From Salmonella bongori NCTC 12419 (GTDB lineage: Bacteria > Pseudomonadota > Gammaproteobacteria > Enterobacterales > Enterobacteriaceae), in assembly GCF_000252995.1 (NCBI RefSeq), contig NC_015761.1, positions 1,984,001 through 2,048,000 of the forward strand: DNA of 64,000 nucleotides. Reading direction: 5' to 3'. The notes under the pieces are model-generated. The model was not told the origin of the DNA. It made no database searches and was given only the letters and a program-made list of their open reading frames with translations. A program made the position numbers and the translations under genes. Below are positions 46,150 to 55,489 of the stretch, one piece after another. Each line of letters starts with the position of its first letter. Within the stretch, counting starts at the first letter, position 1.

Positions 46150-48141
46150 TTATAAAATGCTTTTTGCTTTCGCAACAACGTTATCAACGGTGAAGCCGAA
46201 CTCTTCAAACAGCTGCTCTGCCGGAGCAGACTCTCCGAAGGTAGTCATACCAACGATTGCGCCGTTCAGGCCAACGTATTTGAACCAGTAGTCAGCGATA
46301 CCGGCTTCCACGGCCACGCGAGCGGTAACCGCTTTCGGCAGTACGGATTCGCGGTACGGCGCATCCTGCTTGTCAAACGCATCGGTAGATGGCATGGAAA
46401 CCACGCGCGCTTTCACGCCTTCGGCAGTCAGTTTTTCCCATGCGGCAACCGCCAGCTCAACTTCAGAACCGGTCCCGATGAAGATAAGCTCAGGCTGGCC
46501 TGCGCAATCTTTCAATACGTAGCCACCGCGAGCGATGTTCGCCAGTTGCTCTTCGCTACGTTCCTGCTGCGCCAGGTTCTGACGGGACAGAATCAGCGCG
46601 GTCGGGCCATCCTGACGCTCCACGCCGTATTTCCACGCCACGGCGGATTCCACCTGGTCGCACGGACGCCATGTAGACATGTTCGGCGTTACGCGCAAAG
46701 AAGCGACTTGTTCTACTGGCTGGTGCGTCGGGCCGTCTTCACCCAGACCGATGGAGTCGTGGGTATAGACCATCACCTGACGCTGTTTCATCAGCGCCGC
46801 CATACGCACCGCGTTACGCGCATATTCCACAAACATCAGGAAGGTGGAGGTGTACGGCAGGAAACCACCGTGCAGAGAGATACCGTTGGCGATCGCGGTC
46901 ATACCGAATTCGCGCACGCCGTAGTGGATATAGTTACCCGACGCGTCTTCGTTAATCGCTTTTGAGCCAGACCACAGGGTCAGGTTAGAAGGCGCCAGGT
47001 CAGCGGAGCCGCCGAGGAATTCCGGCAGCAGCGGGCCGAAGGCTTCAATCGCGTTCTGGGAAGCCTTACGGCTGGCGATTTTCGCCGGGTTCGCCTGCAG
47101 CTTCGCGATGAACTCATTCGCTTTGGCATCGAAATCAGATGGCATTTCACCTTTCATACGGCGGGTGAATTCAGCCGCTTCCTGCGGGAAGGCTTTAGCG
47201 TAGGCGGCAAACTTCTCGTTCCACGCAGCTTCTTTCGCCTGGCCGGATTCTTTCGCATCCCACTGCGCATAAATGTCAGACGGGATTTCAAACGGACCGT
47301 ATTTCCAGCCCAGCGCTTCGCGGGTCAGCACGATTTCCGCGTCGCCCAGCGGCGCGCCGTGAGAGTCGTGGGTGCCCGCTTTGTTCGGCGAACCGAAACC
47401 GATGATGGTTTTGCACATCAGCAGGGACGGTTTGTCGGTTACTGCGCGCGCTTCTTCAACTGCGCGTTTAATCGCGTCAGCATCATGGCCGTCGATACCG
47501 CGGATAACGTGCCAGTTGTAGGCTTCGAAACGTTTAGCGGTATCGTCGGTGAACCAGCCTTCAACATGACCGTCGATGGAGATGCCGTTGTCATCATAGA
47601 ACGCAATCAGTTTACCCAGTTTCAGGGTACCTGCCAGGGAGCACACTTCGTGAGAAATGCCTTCCATCATGCAGCCGTCGCCCATGAACGCGTAGGTGAA
47701 GTGATCAACGATGTCATGCCCCGGACGGTTGAACTGCGCCGCCAGCGTTTTTTCTGCAATCGCCATACCTACAGCGTTGGCAATGCCCTGACCCAGCGGA
47801 CCAGTGGTGGTTTCCACGCCCGGCGTATATCCCACTTCCGGGTGGCCCGGCGTTTTGGAGTGCAGTTGACGGAAGTTCTTCAGTTCCTCCAGGGGCAGAT
47901 CGTAGCCAGTGAGGTGAAGCAGGCTATAAATCAGCATGGAGCCGTGGCCGTTAGACAGCACAAAGCGGTCACGGTCAGCCCAGGACGGATTCTGCGGGTT
48001 ATGATTCAGAAAATCGCGCCACAGGACTTCGGCAATGTCAGCCATACCCATCGGGGCACCCGGGTGACCGGAATTCGATTTTTGTACACCATCAATAGAA
48101 AGCATGCGCAAAGCATTCGCTAGCGTGCGACGAGTCGTCAT
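46150..48141 (-). CDS. Transketolase
   Basis: A 663-residue full-length transketolase (TPP-dependent transfer of two-carbon ketol units). The pyrophosphate/Mg motif is YAFMGDGCMMEG, followed by FYDDNGISIDGHVEGWF. The pyrimidine-binding part is GVREFGMTAIANGI, and DSIGLGEDGPTHQP is seen near residue 470. It resembles enterobacterial TktA/TktB closely, with high GC like the chromosome. Its location inside a PTS operon implies that the imported sugar yields a pentulose phosphate or ketose phosphate handled by transketolase. A 133-base gap with small inverted repeats separates it from the epimerase gene upstream. Confidence 0.95.
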   Translation of the reverse strand: MTTRRTLANALRMLSIDGVQKSNSGHPGAPMGMADIAEVLWRDFLNHNPQNPSWADRDRFVLSNGHGSMLIYSLLHLTGYDLPLEELKNFRQLHSKTPGHPEVGYTPGVETTTGPLGQGIANAVGMAIAEKTLAAQFNRPGHDIVDHFTYAFMGDGCMMEGISHEVCSLAGTLKLGKLIAFYDDNGISIDGHVEGWFTDDTAKRFEAYNWHVIRGIDGHDADAIKRAVEEARAVTDKPSLLMCKTIIGFGSPNKAGTHDSHGAPLGDAEIVLTREALGWKYGPFEIPSDIYAQWDAKESGQAKEAAWNEKFAAYAKAFPQEAAEFTRRMKGEMPSDFDAKANEFIAKLQANPAKIASRKASQNAIEAFGPLLPEFLGGSADLAPSNLTLWSGSKAINEDASGNYIHYGVREFGMTAIANGISLHGGFLPYTSTFLMFVEYARNAVRMAALMKQRQVMVYTHDSIGLGEDGPTHQPVEQVASLRVTPNMSTWRPCDQVESAVAWKYGVERQDGPTALILSRQNLAQQERSEEQLANIARGGYVLKDCAGQPELIFIGTGSEVELAVAAWEKLTAEGVKARVVSMPSTDAFDKQDAPYRESVLPKAVTARVAVEAGIADYWFKYVGLNGAIVGMTTFGESAPAEQLFEEFGFTVDNVVAKAKSIL

Positions 48142-48274
48142 GAGGGAACTCCAGATATAAAAGGGTTACAGCGCCCTCAACCGTATAAATCAAGTGCGAA
48201 GGCAAAGAGACAGACCGGTTAAATAGACTCTTTGCACTGCGCAATGGCTCAATACGGCTGAGCGCGCTGCAATT

Positions 48275-48952
48275 TTAGGCAGCGATTTCGCGCTGGTAGA
48301 TATTGATCATTTTATCCCATGCATCGCTGACATTATCCGCCAGGGAGAACAGGCCCGAGGTTCCCACAATAAAGACGTCAACGCCCGACCGGGAGATAAC
48401 ATTGAAGGTTTTCTCGTTGCAGGAGCCGTCGATCTCGGTCAGATAGTGGTAACCATGCGCTTCGCGCATCGCAATCAGTTGTTTGATTTTGTTGAGTGAT
48501 TCCGGGATAAACTTCTGGCCTGCGTAGCCCGGGTCAACCGACATGACGGTCACTTTATCCAGCAGGTGCGCGTACTCCTTAATAGCATCAGCCGGAGTGG
48601 CAGGGTTCAACACCACGCCGCAGCGACGACCCGCATCTTTAATCTGGTTCAGCAGACGGAAGATTTTGTTATTCGCCGTCTCCGGATGGAAGCTGATAAT
48701 ATCGGCCCCTGCATCAATGCACATTGGAATAATATCTTCCGGGTGATTCACCATCAGATGCACATCGATCGGCACATCGGTGATTTTTTTCAGGTTTTCG
48801 ATAAAGAACGGTGACAGCGTAATGTTCTTCACATAGCTGCCATCCATAATATCGACGTGATAAAAATCAGCCCGACCGTTCATTGCCGTAATTTGCTCTC
48901 TGAACTGTGTTAAATCCATGCACATTAACGAGGGCGAAAATTTAGCCGCCAT
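48275..48952 (-). CDS. Allulose-6-phosphate/ribulose-phosphate 3-epimerase (AlsE-like)
   Basis: A 225-residue TIM-barrel epimerase. Metal and catalytic motifs are visible: SPSLMCMDL, YHVDIMDG (His, Asp), DVHLMVNHPED, VMSVDPGYAGQKFIPE and EIDGSCN. The SLMCMDL and EIDGSCN forms, together with VFIVGTSGLF, are those of AlsE (D-allulose 6-phosphate 3-epimerase) rather than housekeeping Rpe. Either D-allulose 6-P to fructose 6-P or ribulose/xylulose 5-P interconversion would feed the transketolase. It lies between the ascorbate-type IIC and the transketolase. Confidence 0.88.
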   Translation of the reverse strand: MAAKFSPSLMCMDLTQFREQITAMNGRADFYHVDIMDGSYVKNITLSPFFIENLKKITDVPIDVHLMVNHPEDIIPMCIDAGADIISFHPETANNKIFRLLNQIKDAGRRCGVVLNPATPADAIKEYAHLLDKVTVMSVDPGYAGQKFIPESLNKIKQLIAMREAHGYHYLTEIDGSCNEKTFNVISRSGVDVFIVGTSGLFSLADNVSDAWDKMINIYQREIAA

Positions 48953-48974
48953 ACCTCACCTCCAAATGAATTAA

Positions 48975-50237
48975 TTAGTTAAACAGTGTCACGACATGCC
49001 CAAGAATGATGCCAACTACGCCGAAGTCCGCATCGCCAAAGGTAGTGGATGCAAAGCCAAGGTCGCCCATCAGTGGCAGCAAAATCGCAGGCAAAAATGA
49101 AATCAGCAGGCCGTGAGCGAATGCCCCCACCACCGCACCGCGTCGACCGCCGCAGATGTTGCCGTAAACGCCCGCCGTCGCGCCGCAGAAGAAGTGCGGC
49201 ACCAGGCCAGGAACGATGACGCTTAAGCCAAACAGCGGGCACAGGAACATACTCACCAGACCTGCGGCAAAACTTGACAGGAAGCCGACGATCACCGCGT
49301 TCGGAGCGAATGGAAAGACTGTTGGGCAGTCGAGCGCCGGTTTAGCATCTTTCACCAGCTTGTCGGCGATACCTTTAAAGGCCGGAACAATTTCGGCAAT
49401 AATCATGCGCACACCGGCAAGGATGATCCACACGCCCGCCGCGAAGGTCAGCGACTGGATAATGGCGAAAATGATAAAGTTCTGACCACCACTGATGCTG
49501 CCCTCAACAAACTCTTTGCCTGCGACCAGTACCAGAATCAGGAACAGAATCATCATCGTCAGCGAGATGGCGACCGAGGAGTCACGCAGGAAGTTCAGCG
49601 ATTTCGGCACCTTCAGCTCTTCAATCGACGGGCTGCCTTTACCGATCGCTTTCCCCACCAGCGCTGACAGCAGATAGCCAGTTGAACCAAAGTGGCCCAG
49701 CGCCAGGTCATCAGTGCCTGTAATTTTGCGGGTAAACGGCTGCAGAATGGCTGGAGAGACCACCATCATGATGCCGAGGATCACCGCTCCTACCAGTACG
49801 ACCCAGAACGGCGACAGACCGCCGACAGAGAGGATGACAGCCAGCATCGCCGACATATACAGCGTGTGGTGCCCCGTCAGGAAGATGTACTTCAGCGGCG
49901 TAATACGGGCAAGGACAATGTTAAACAACATCCCCAGCACCATGATCATTGCCGTCGCGGTACCGTAGTTTTTCTGCGCCAGCGCCGCCATAGCGTCAGT
50001 ATTGGGTACGACTCCCTGAATATGGAATGAGTGTTCAAAAAGCTGGCTAAACGTTGTTAACGTCGTGGCGATAATCGCCGCCCCGGATGTTAATATCACA
50101 AAACCCATTATGGTTTTGAAGGTTCCGGAAATAACATCGGAAACTGCTTTTTTCTGCAATAATAAGCCAATCAGGGAAAACAGACCGACCAGTATTGCTG
50201 GTGTGCCCAACACATCATGAATAATAAACTGCAGCAT
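48975..50237 (-). CDS. PTS ascorbate/galactitol-type enzyme IIC (UlaA-like)
   Basis: A 420-residue membrane protein of the AG (ascorbate-galactitol) PTS superfamily, PF03611. It has ten or more helices, an N-terminal block ILVGLFSLIGLLLQKKA, SGTFKTIMGFVILTSGA, and a C-terminal HFFCGATAGVYGNICGGRRG resembling UlaA. It forms the first permease with the IIB and IIA genes upstream. Its substrate need not be ascorbate, since no UlaG lactonase is present. Confidence 0.92.
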   Translation of the reverse strand: MLQFIIHDVLGTPAILVGLFSLIGLLLQKKAVSDVISGTFKTIMGFVILTSGAAIIATTLTTFSQLFEHSFHIQGVVPNTDAMAALAQKNYGTATAMIMVLGMLFNIVLARITPLKYIFLTGHHTLYMSAMLAVILSVGGLSPFWVVLVGAVILGIMMVVSPAILQPFTRKITGTDDLALGHFGSTGYLLSALVGKAIGKGSPSIEELKVPKSLNFLRDSSVAISLTMMILFLILVLVAGKEFVEGSISGGQNFIIFAIIQSLTFAAGVWIILAGVRMIIAEIVPAFKGIADKLVKDAKPALDCPTVFPFAPNAVIVGFLSSFAAGLVSMFLCPLFGLSVIVPGLVPHFFCGATAGVYGNICGGRRGAVVGAFAHGLLISFLPAILLPLMGDLGFASTTFGDADFGVVGIILGHVVTLFN

Positions 50238-50268
50238 AGAATGACTCCGTAAGGCCGCAAATAATTAA

Positions 50269-50535
50269 TCAGAGATTCTCGGAAAGAATTTCTTTGATTT
50301 TATTGTTGTCCAACAAATTAGATAAACCAAAAACCTGTGCAGAATGGCCGGATAAATGCTCAGCAATATCCCTGGCGCTAAGAATAATATCGGCAGTTTC
50401 GCTTTTTGCCGAAGTTAAGTCGGTATGGGAAACCTCAGCTTCTTTACTCAGCTCTTTAATAATTTTTTTTACATTCATTTCAACGATAAAGCTACTGCCT
50501 AAACCGTTACCGCAAACAATCAGAACCTTTTTCAT
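50269..50535 (-). CDS. PTS ascorbate/galactitol-type enzyme IIB
   Basis: An 88-residue cytosolic IIB with the Cys P-loop VLIVCGNGLGSSF (Cys8) at its N-terminus and the length of UlaB/SgaB. Spacing to IIC is 31 bases and to IIA 10 bases. Confidence 0.92.
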   Translation of the reverse strand: MKKVLIVCGNGLGSSFIVEMNVKKIIKELSKEAEVSHTDLTSAKSETADIILSARDIAEHLSGHSAQVFGLSNLLDNNKIKEILSENL

Positions 50536-50545
50536 TTCTACCTCA

Positions 50546-50986
50546 CTATCCGTTGATAACGGTTTGAATTGTTTCTAATGATGATGCTTTCAGCAGTGCT
50601 GAGAGTCGTTCATCATCACTAAAAATGTCCGCCAGTGCTGTAATCATATTGATGTGCTCATCTCCTGAAAGCGCACACAGCATAATCACAACGTAAATAG
50701 GGTCATTTTCTTCCGCGTCAAAAGAAACGCCTTGCTTAATATGTAAAAGCGATAAGCCATTTTTAATTGCCCCTTGTTCCGGGCGAGCATGAGGCATCGC
50801 CAGACCAGGCGCCAAAACATAATAAGGGCCAAGTTTTTCATGGCTGTTAAAAATGGCCTGAACATAATCTTCAGTAATCGCCTCTTTCGCCAATAAGGGT
50901 TGAGCCGATAACGTAATTGCCTGTTTCCAGTCACTGACTGAATCTACAATCTGGATATTATTCGCAGTTAACCAGGTTGTAATCAT
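50546..50986 (-). CDS. PTS ascorbate-type enzyme IIA
   Basis: A 146-residue IIA of the ascorbate/fructose-mannitol family with active-site His in LAPGLAMPHARPEQGA (around residue 69). It is the first gene of the eight-gene operon, reading away from the LacI-type regulator gene. The promoter must lie in 50987-51110, where two operator-like palindromes are found. Confidence 0.92.
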   Translation of the reverse strand: MITTWLTANNIQIVDSVSDWKQAITLSAQPLLAKEAITEDYVQAIFNSHEKLGPYYVLAPGLAMPHARPEQGAIKNGLSLLHIKQGVSFDAEENDPIYVVIMLCALSGDEHINMITALADIFSDDERLSALLKASSLETIQTVING

Positions 50987-51062
50987 AAATACCCCGATAG
51001 CGTTGAAAGTGAGCCTACTATAGTGGAATGTCTTCGCGGCTTACCGTGATCTGCATCTCAAA

Positions 51063-51074
51063 GTTAGCGCTAAC
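51063..51074. promoter_or_regulatory. LacI-type operator 1
   Basis: GTTAGCGCTAAC is a perfect 12-base palindrome with the central CG typical of LacI/GntR-family operators, in the divergent promoter region of the regulator and the dual-PTS operon. Confidence 0.65.
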
Positions 51075-51097
51075 ACAGTAACAATGTTAAAATTCTT

Positions 51098-51109
51098 GTT
51101 ACCGCTAAC
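51098..51109. promoter_or_regulatory. LacI-type operator 2
   Basis: GTTACCGCTAAC differs from operator 1 at one position and lies 35 bases from it centre to centre. Confidence 0.6.
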
Positions 51110-51208
51110 TTTGTTATCCATACTTATCATTACTTTGCAGTTGGGCAATGCGCAAAATGCCAAACATCATTTACAATGGCTGCCCAGTCAGGCGAAAGGA
51201 GGACATCA

Positions 51209-52261
51209 GTGCAGACGTTAGAAGCGGACGATAGCGCGAGAGAAAAACGCAGGAAAAACACCGGTAAAATTACGCTCGCTGAAGTGGCAAAACTGGTCGG
51301 CGTCAGCACGATGACAGTGTCACGCGCGTTACGCATGCCTGAAAAAGTGAATCCTGAATTGCGCACACGTATTGAAGCAGCGGTAAACGAGCTGGGCTAT
51401 GTGCCAAATCTGCAGGCCCGCAACCTTGCCTCTGCCGACTCCAGCCTGGTGATGGGCGTGGTTCCCTCATTTTCCTCCCCGGGCTTTCTTGCCGTCTCCG
51501 AAACACTGCAGACGGTGCTCACGACCCAGGGCTACAGCATGATGTTTATCGAGTCCGGCCAGGGTGGACAGAGTGAAGAAAAAGCTTTTGCGCAGATGCT
51601 TGCATACAACCCGGCAGCGATTGTTCAATTCAATATTGATAACATCAGCAGTTGTTCGCAGATGATAAGTAACACCGGCGTGCCGGTGGTTGAGATCGGT
51701 GCCATCAATCGTGATGCAAGCTGGGTCAGCATTGGTGTTGACTACGCTGCAGCCATCAAAAAACTGGTCACATCGCTTGTACAGGCAGGATATAAAAATA
51801 TCGGCCTGCTTTGCACTGCTTCCAATAACATTATGTTTCGCCAGGTACTGAGCGGTTGGAACAGCGCTATGCTCTCCGTTAACCACTCTCCGCATCGCGT
51901 GGTTACCTCTCACCTGCCGGCAGGCATTACGACCGGCCTAAACCTGCTCGGCGATATTCGTATCACCTGGCCTGAGCTGGATGCGCTGATTTGCACATCC
52001 GATGAAATCGCCTGCGGTTGCATTATGGCCTGCCATGGTGCGGGGCAAAAAGTGCCCGACTCTCTGGCACTGGCAAGCCTGAGTGGGGGGACTCTTGCCG
52101 CCGTTTGCTCACCGGCGCTGACTGCCGTCGAATTCCCCTGGAGTGAAACGGGAACCCTCGCAGGACAAACATTGCTTGATCTACTGGCGGGCAATTCGAC
52201 GGATAAATCCATTGAATTACCTTCAACGTTACAAGTTCGCGCCAGCACCAGAAAGCAGTAG
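51209..52261 (+). CDS. LacI-family transcriptional regulator (GntR-like)
   Basis: A 350-residue LacI protein from GTG 51209, which follows the strong site AAAGGAGGACATCA; the frame is open 33 bases further to an ATG without a ribosome-binding site. The HTH is ITLAEVAKLVGVSTMTVSRALRMPEKV (residues ~20-46 from the GTG), followed by a sugar-binding domain whose layout is that of GntR (SLVMGVVPSFSSPGFLAVSETLQ, EIACGCIMACHGAGQKVPDS). It is divergent from the dual-PTS operon and presumably represses it in the absence of a sugar phosphate or sugar acid inducer. Confidence 0.88.
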   Translation: MQTLEADDSAREKRRKNTGKITLAEVAKLVGVSTMTVSRALRMPEKVNPELRTRIEAAVNELGYVPNLQARNLASADSSLVMGVVPSFSSPGFLAVSETLQTVLTTQGYSMMFIESGQGGQSEEKAFAQMLAYNPAAIVQFNIDNISSCSQMISNTGVPVVEIGAINRDASWVSIGVDYAAAIKKLVTSLVQAGYKNIGLLCTASNNIMFRQVLSGWNSAMLSVNHSPHRVVTSHLPAGITTGLNLLGDIRITWPELDALICTSDEIACGCIMACHGAGQKVPDSLALASLSGGTLAAVCSPALTAVEFPWSETGTLAGQTLLDLLAGNSTDKSIELPSTLQVRASTRKQ

Positions 52262-52311
52262 TGTGGTGACATATTTATTGATTTGTTATCCCGCCGAATA
52301 CGGCAGGATAG

Positions 52312-53271
52312 CTATGAGTATCCTGACGTCCCCTGAATATGCGCCAGGCTGATATCTTCAGCAGATAACGCAACGTCCTGCCTGTTGGCTAAGCGTTCAA
52401 TCGCAAGGTCGATGAAGCGGCGAACCCTGAGCGGTTGTGCGACACGACTTCCGTAATACAAAAATAAGCTGTGTATATCGGTAATAGTCTCAGGTAACAG
52501 CGGAACAAGCTGACCTGTTCGAATATATTGCGCCGCCGTCGGCCCAGCCAGTTGCGCAATGACCTCCCCCATCAATACAGCATGTAACTCCAGCATCTCA
52601 TCATTGGTCGACATAGCAGGGTTAACATGATGATCCTGCACATTGTCACCGGACTTCACTGTCCAGGGGATCAGGCGCCCGGTTGCGGCATGGCGAAACA
52701 CGCTACACCGGTGGGCGCTGAGATCGTGCAGCGTTTTCGGTACGCCATATTTACGCAAATAGGCTGGTGAAGCACAAATGATCAACTGTAGGGGGAACAA
52801 GCGACGGGCAATCAGCCCTTCCTGCGGCGAAACGCTGATACGAAAACCGACATCCACTCGCTTCTCAACCCAGTTAGTTATCCCGTCATCAAGTTGCACA
52901 TCGGGCTGAACTTCCGGGTAGAGTCGGCTGTATTCAATCAGCACGGGCTTAATAACCTGCTGAACTACTGAACGCGGACCGACGATACGTAACGGTCCGG
53001 CAAACTCCTCGCGCGTCTGTTGTACCGTCGCCAGCGCCTGTTGCAGTCCCATTAATGCAGGTTTTGCCGCTTCAAAGAAACGTTGTCCCTCCTCCGTTAA
53101 TGACATATTTCGCGTGGTACGGTGGAACAACCTCACCCCCAGATGCGTTTCCAGTTGTTTTAAGGCTTTGCTCGCCGCCTGGGGTGATATCTGCTGAGCA
53201 TCTGCGGCTTTGCTCAGGCTTCCCAGCTCAACCGTACGGACAAACGTCGTCATAGAGTGCAATTCATTAAT
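52312..53271 (-). CDS. LysR-family transcriptional regulator
   Basis: From Met 53271 a 319-residue LysR protein of the type with winged helix MTTFVRTVELGSLSKAADAQ, QISPQAASKALKQLETHLG and effector domain (residues ~90-295). It is divergent from the alcohol dehydrogenase gene at 53407 and likely regulates it and the following SDR gene. The convergent LacI gene ends 50 bases away. Confidence 0.87.
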   Translation of the reverse strand: MNELHSMTTFVRTVELGSLSKAADAQQISPQAASKALKQLETHLGVRLFHRTTRNMSLTEEGQRFFEAAKPALMGLQQALATVQQTREEFAGPLRIVGPRSVVQQVIKPVLIEYSRLYPEVQPDVQLDDGITNWVEKRVDVGFRISVSPQEGLIARRLFPLQLIICASPAYLRKYGVPKTLHDLSAHRCSVFRHAATGRLIPWTVKSGDNVQDHHVNPAMSTNDEMLELHAVLMGEVIAQLAGPTAAQYIRTGQLVPLLPETITDIHSLFLYYGSRVAQPLRVRRFIDLAIERLANRQDVALSAEDISLAHIQGTSGYS

Positions 53272-53406
53272 CATGGTCGCTTCCACTTATTTACATCATT
53301 TAGTTGTAACTGATTCATCCAGTTACCGTCTAGTTGGTTGTAAATCATTTTCTTATAGTAGTGGCACTTCGCAAATATCGGGACTTAATTTCAGAGAGGC
53401 AGTGAG

Positions 53407-54555
53407 ATGGATAACTTCAGTTTTTATAATCCGACCCGTATTGAGTTCGGCTCAGACAAAGAAAAGCTTATTGGCCAGATTCTGGCTGAACATAACGTCA
53501 AAAATGTCCTGCTGGCTTATGGCAGCGAGCGCATCAAACACGATGGCTTGTTTGTGACGATTAGCCAGAGCCTGACGCAGCATGGGATCCGCTATGTTGA
53601 GTTTGGCGGCATTGTCAGTAACCCGTTACTCTCTAAAGTCCGGGAAGGTATTCAGGCGGCGCGGGAACATCAGGTTGATGCGGTGTTGAGCGTGGGCGGC
53701 GGCTCGGTGCTTGATAGCGCCAAATCCATTGCAGCAGGTACCCTGTATGAGGGGGATGTCTGGGATCTGTTTATTGGTAAAGGGCAGATCCATGCAGCGT
53801 TACCGGTGTTTTCGATTATGACGCTTGCGGCAACCGGCAGCGAAATGAACAGCGGCGCCGTCATCACCAATGATGTCACCCGGGAGAAGTTTGCTCTTCA
53901 CTCTGTACATACATTTCCGAAAGTCTCTGTCGTCAATCCGGCGCTGATGCAGACCGTTTCCCGTGATTATCTGGTCTATTCCGCCGCCGACATTATCGCC
54001 CATTCGATTGAAGGCTATTTCACCGCAGCGGTACAACCAAAAATTCAGTCGCGTCTGGTTGAATCAGTGATTGCCACGGTACTGGAAACAACAGAACTGT
54101 TGTTAAAAGATCCGGGCGATTACAACGCCCGCGCCGAATTTGCCTGGGCGTCCACGCTGGCGCTAAATGGGCTGACTTATGCCGGTACCTCGGGCTTTAG
54201 CTACCCTAACCACATGATTGAACACTCACTTTCCGCGCTGTTTAACGTCCCGCACGGGGCGGGATTATCGGTGGTCATGCCTGCGTGGATGAAGTGGTAT
54301 CACAGCCAAAACCCGGCACAGTTTGCGCGCTTTACCCGGACGCTGTTTGGTAAAGAAACCGCAGAAGAAGGCATTGCCGCGCTTGAAACGTGGTTCGATA
54401 AAATTGGCACACCGACCCGTCTGTCACAGTTAGGCATTACAGAGGCCGATATGCCAGCCATACTGGAGAACCTGAAAGGAAATACCCGCTGGTTTGGCCT
54501 GGCGGAGACCTATACTCAGGAAACGCTGACCACCATTCTTAAACTGGCGTTATAA
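53407..54555 (+). CDS. Iron-containing alcohol dehydrogenase (YqhD-like)
   Basis: A 382-residue group III (Fe-dependent) dehydrogenase of the YqhD/butanol dehydrogenase type, cytoplasmic and NAD(P)H-dependent. The cofactor loop is SVGGGSVLDSAKSIAAG, and metal ligands lie in DIIAHSIEGYF and NHMIEHSLSALFNVPHGAGL (His, His). The start follows GAGAGGCAGTGAG. It probably reduces short-chain aldehydes. It is followed by an SDR gene and divergent from a LysR gene. Confidence 0.92.
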   Translation: MDNFSFYNPTRIEFGSDKEKLIGQILAEHNVKNVLLAYGSERIKHDGLFVTISQSLTQHGIRYVEFGGIVSNPLLSKVREGIQAAREHQVDAVLSVGGGSVLDSAKSIAAGTLYEGDVWDLFIGKGQIHAALPVFSIMTLAATGSEMNSGAVITNDVTREKFALHSVHTFPKVSVVNPALMQTVSRDYLVYSAADIIAHSIEGYFTAAVQPKIQSRLVESVIATVLETTELLLKDPGDYNARAEFAWASTLALNGLTYAGTSGFSYPNHMIEHSLSALFNVPHGAGLSVVMPAWMKWYHSQNPAQFARFTRTLFGKETAEEGIAALETWFDKIGTPTRLSQLGITEADMPAILENLKGNTRWFGLAETYTQETLTTILKLAL

Positions 54556-54627
54556 CACTAAACCGCAAAGATGTGCGCTGACGAAAAAGCACGGCGCACA
54601 TTCGCCCATGAGATTGAGGTATTTTGC

Positions 54628-55455
54628 ATGAAAGAAGTCATTGTTGTTATTGGCAGTGGGGCCATTGCCCAGGCGATTGCGCGAAGAGTCGGCGTGGGTA
54701 AGCATATTTTGCTGGCAGATATCAAATCCGAAAATACCCAGCAAGCTGAAAACACCCTGACCCGCGCAGGTTTCACGGTCAGTACCGCAATTGTCGATGT
54801 CGCTTGCCGAAAATCCATACAGGATTTAGTCGAAATAGCGACCCAGTATGGCGAAATTAAAGGGGTAATCAACACGGCAGGCTTATCCCCTTCACAGGCC
54901 AAAGCACAGGATATTCTGCGCGTGGATTTGTATGGCACTGCGGTGGTATTTGAAGAGTTCGGGAAAGTCATTGCACCGGGTGGCTCCGCCGTGGTGATTG
55001 GCTCTCAGTCCAGCCACCGCCTGAATATTGATGCGCTTTCACAGGCACAGGCTGATGCGCTGGCAACCCTGTCACCGGAGACATTGCTGGAACTGCCGCT
55101 GGTTAAAGAAATTGATGACAGCCTGTACGCCTATCAAATCTCTAAACGCGGGAATGCGCTGCGGGTGATGGCCGAGGCCGTGAAATGGGGGAAACGCGGG
55201 GCTCGCATCAACTGTATCAGCGCGGGGATTGTTTTCACCCCTCTGGCCTACGATGAACTGACCAGCACTGAACGTGGCGATTTTTACCGAAACATGCTTG
55301 AAAAGTCACCTGCCGGGCGCGGCGGAACGCCGGATGAGATTGGCGCGTTAGCCGAATTTCTGTTCGGGCCAGCGGGAACGTACATCAGCGGCAGCGATAT
55401 TCTGATTGATGGTGGCGTGACGGCCTCTTATAAGTACGGAGAACTCCGCCCCTGA
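54628..55455 (+). CDS. Short-chain dehydrogenase/reductase
   Basis: From ATG 54628 a 275-residue classical-type SDR. The NAD(P) motif has the altered form VIGSGAIAQAIARRVG, followed by NTAGLSPS and the catalytic YQISKRG (Tyr, Lys), with Ser in VIGSQSSHR. The C-terminus has the usual FLFGPAGTYISGSDILIDGG. It lies 72 bases after the alcohol dehydrogenase; a joint role in aldehyde/alcohol conversion is inferred from position. Confidence 0.88.
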   Translation: MKEVIVVIGSGAIAQAIARRVGVGKHILLADIKSENTQQAENTLTRAGFTVSTAIVDVACRKSIQDLVEIATQYGEIKGVINTAGLSPSQAKAQDILRVDLYGTAVVFEEFGKVIAPGGSAVVIGSQSSHRLNIDALSQAQADALATLSPETLLELPLVKEIDDSLYAYQISKRGNALRVMAEAVKWGKRGARINCISAGIVFTPLAYDELTSTERGDFYRNMLEKSPAGRGGTPDEIGALAEFLFGPAGTYISGSDILIDGGVTASYKYGELRP

Positions 55456-55489
55456 ATCGTTTTTGTTTACATAAAAAACTTCATTCTAA

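Noticed and set aside
46546..48123. Plus-strand frames of up to 254 codons opposite the transketolase
   Set aside because: Antisense shadows of a highly expressed-type gene with strong codon bias; no families.
48275..52261. Ascorbate (ula) or gluconate utilisation locus
   Set aside because: The IIC is UlaA-like and the regulator GntR-like, but UlaG lactonase, UlaD decarboxylase, gluconate kinase and permease are all absent.
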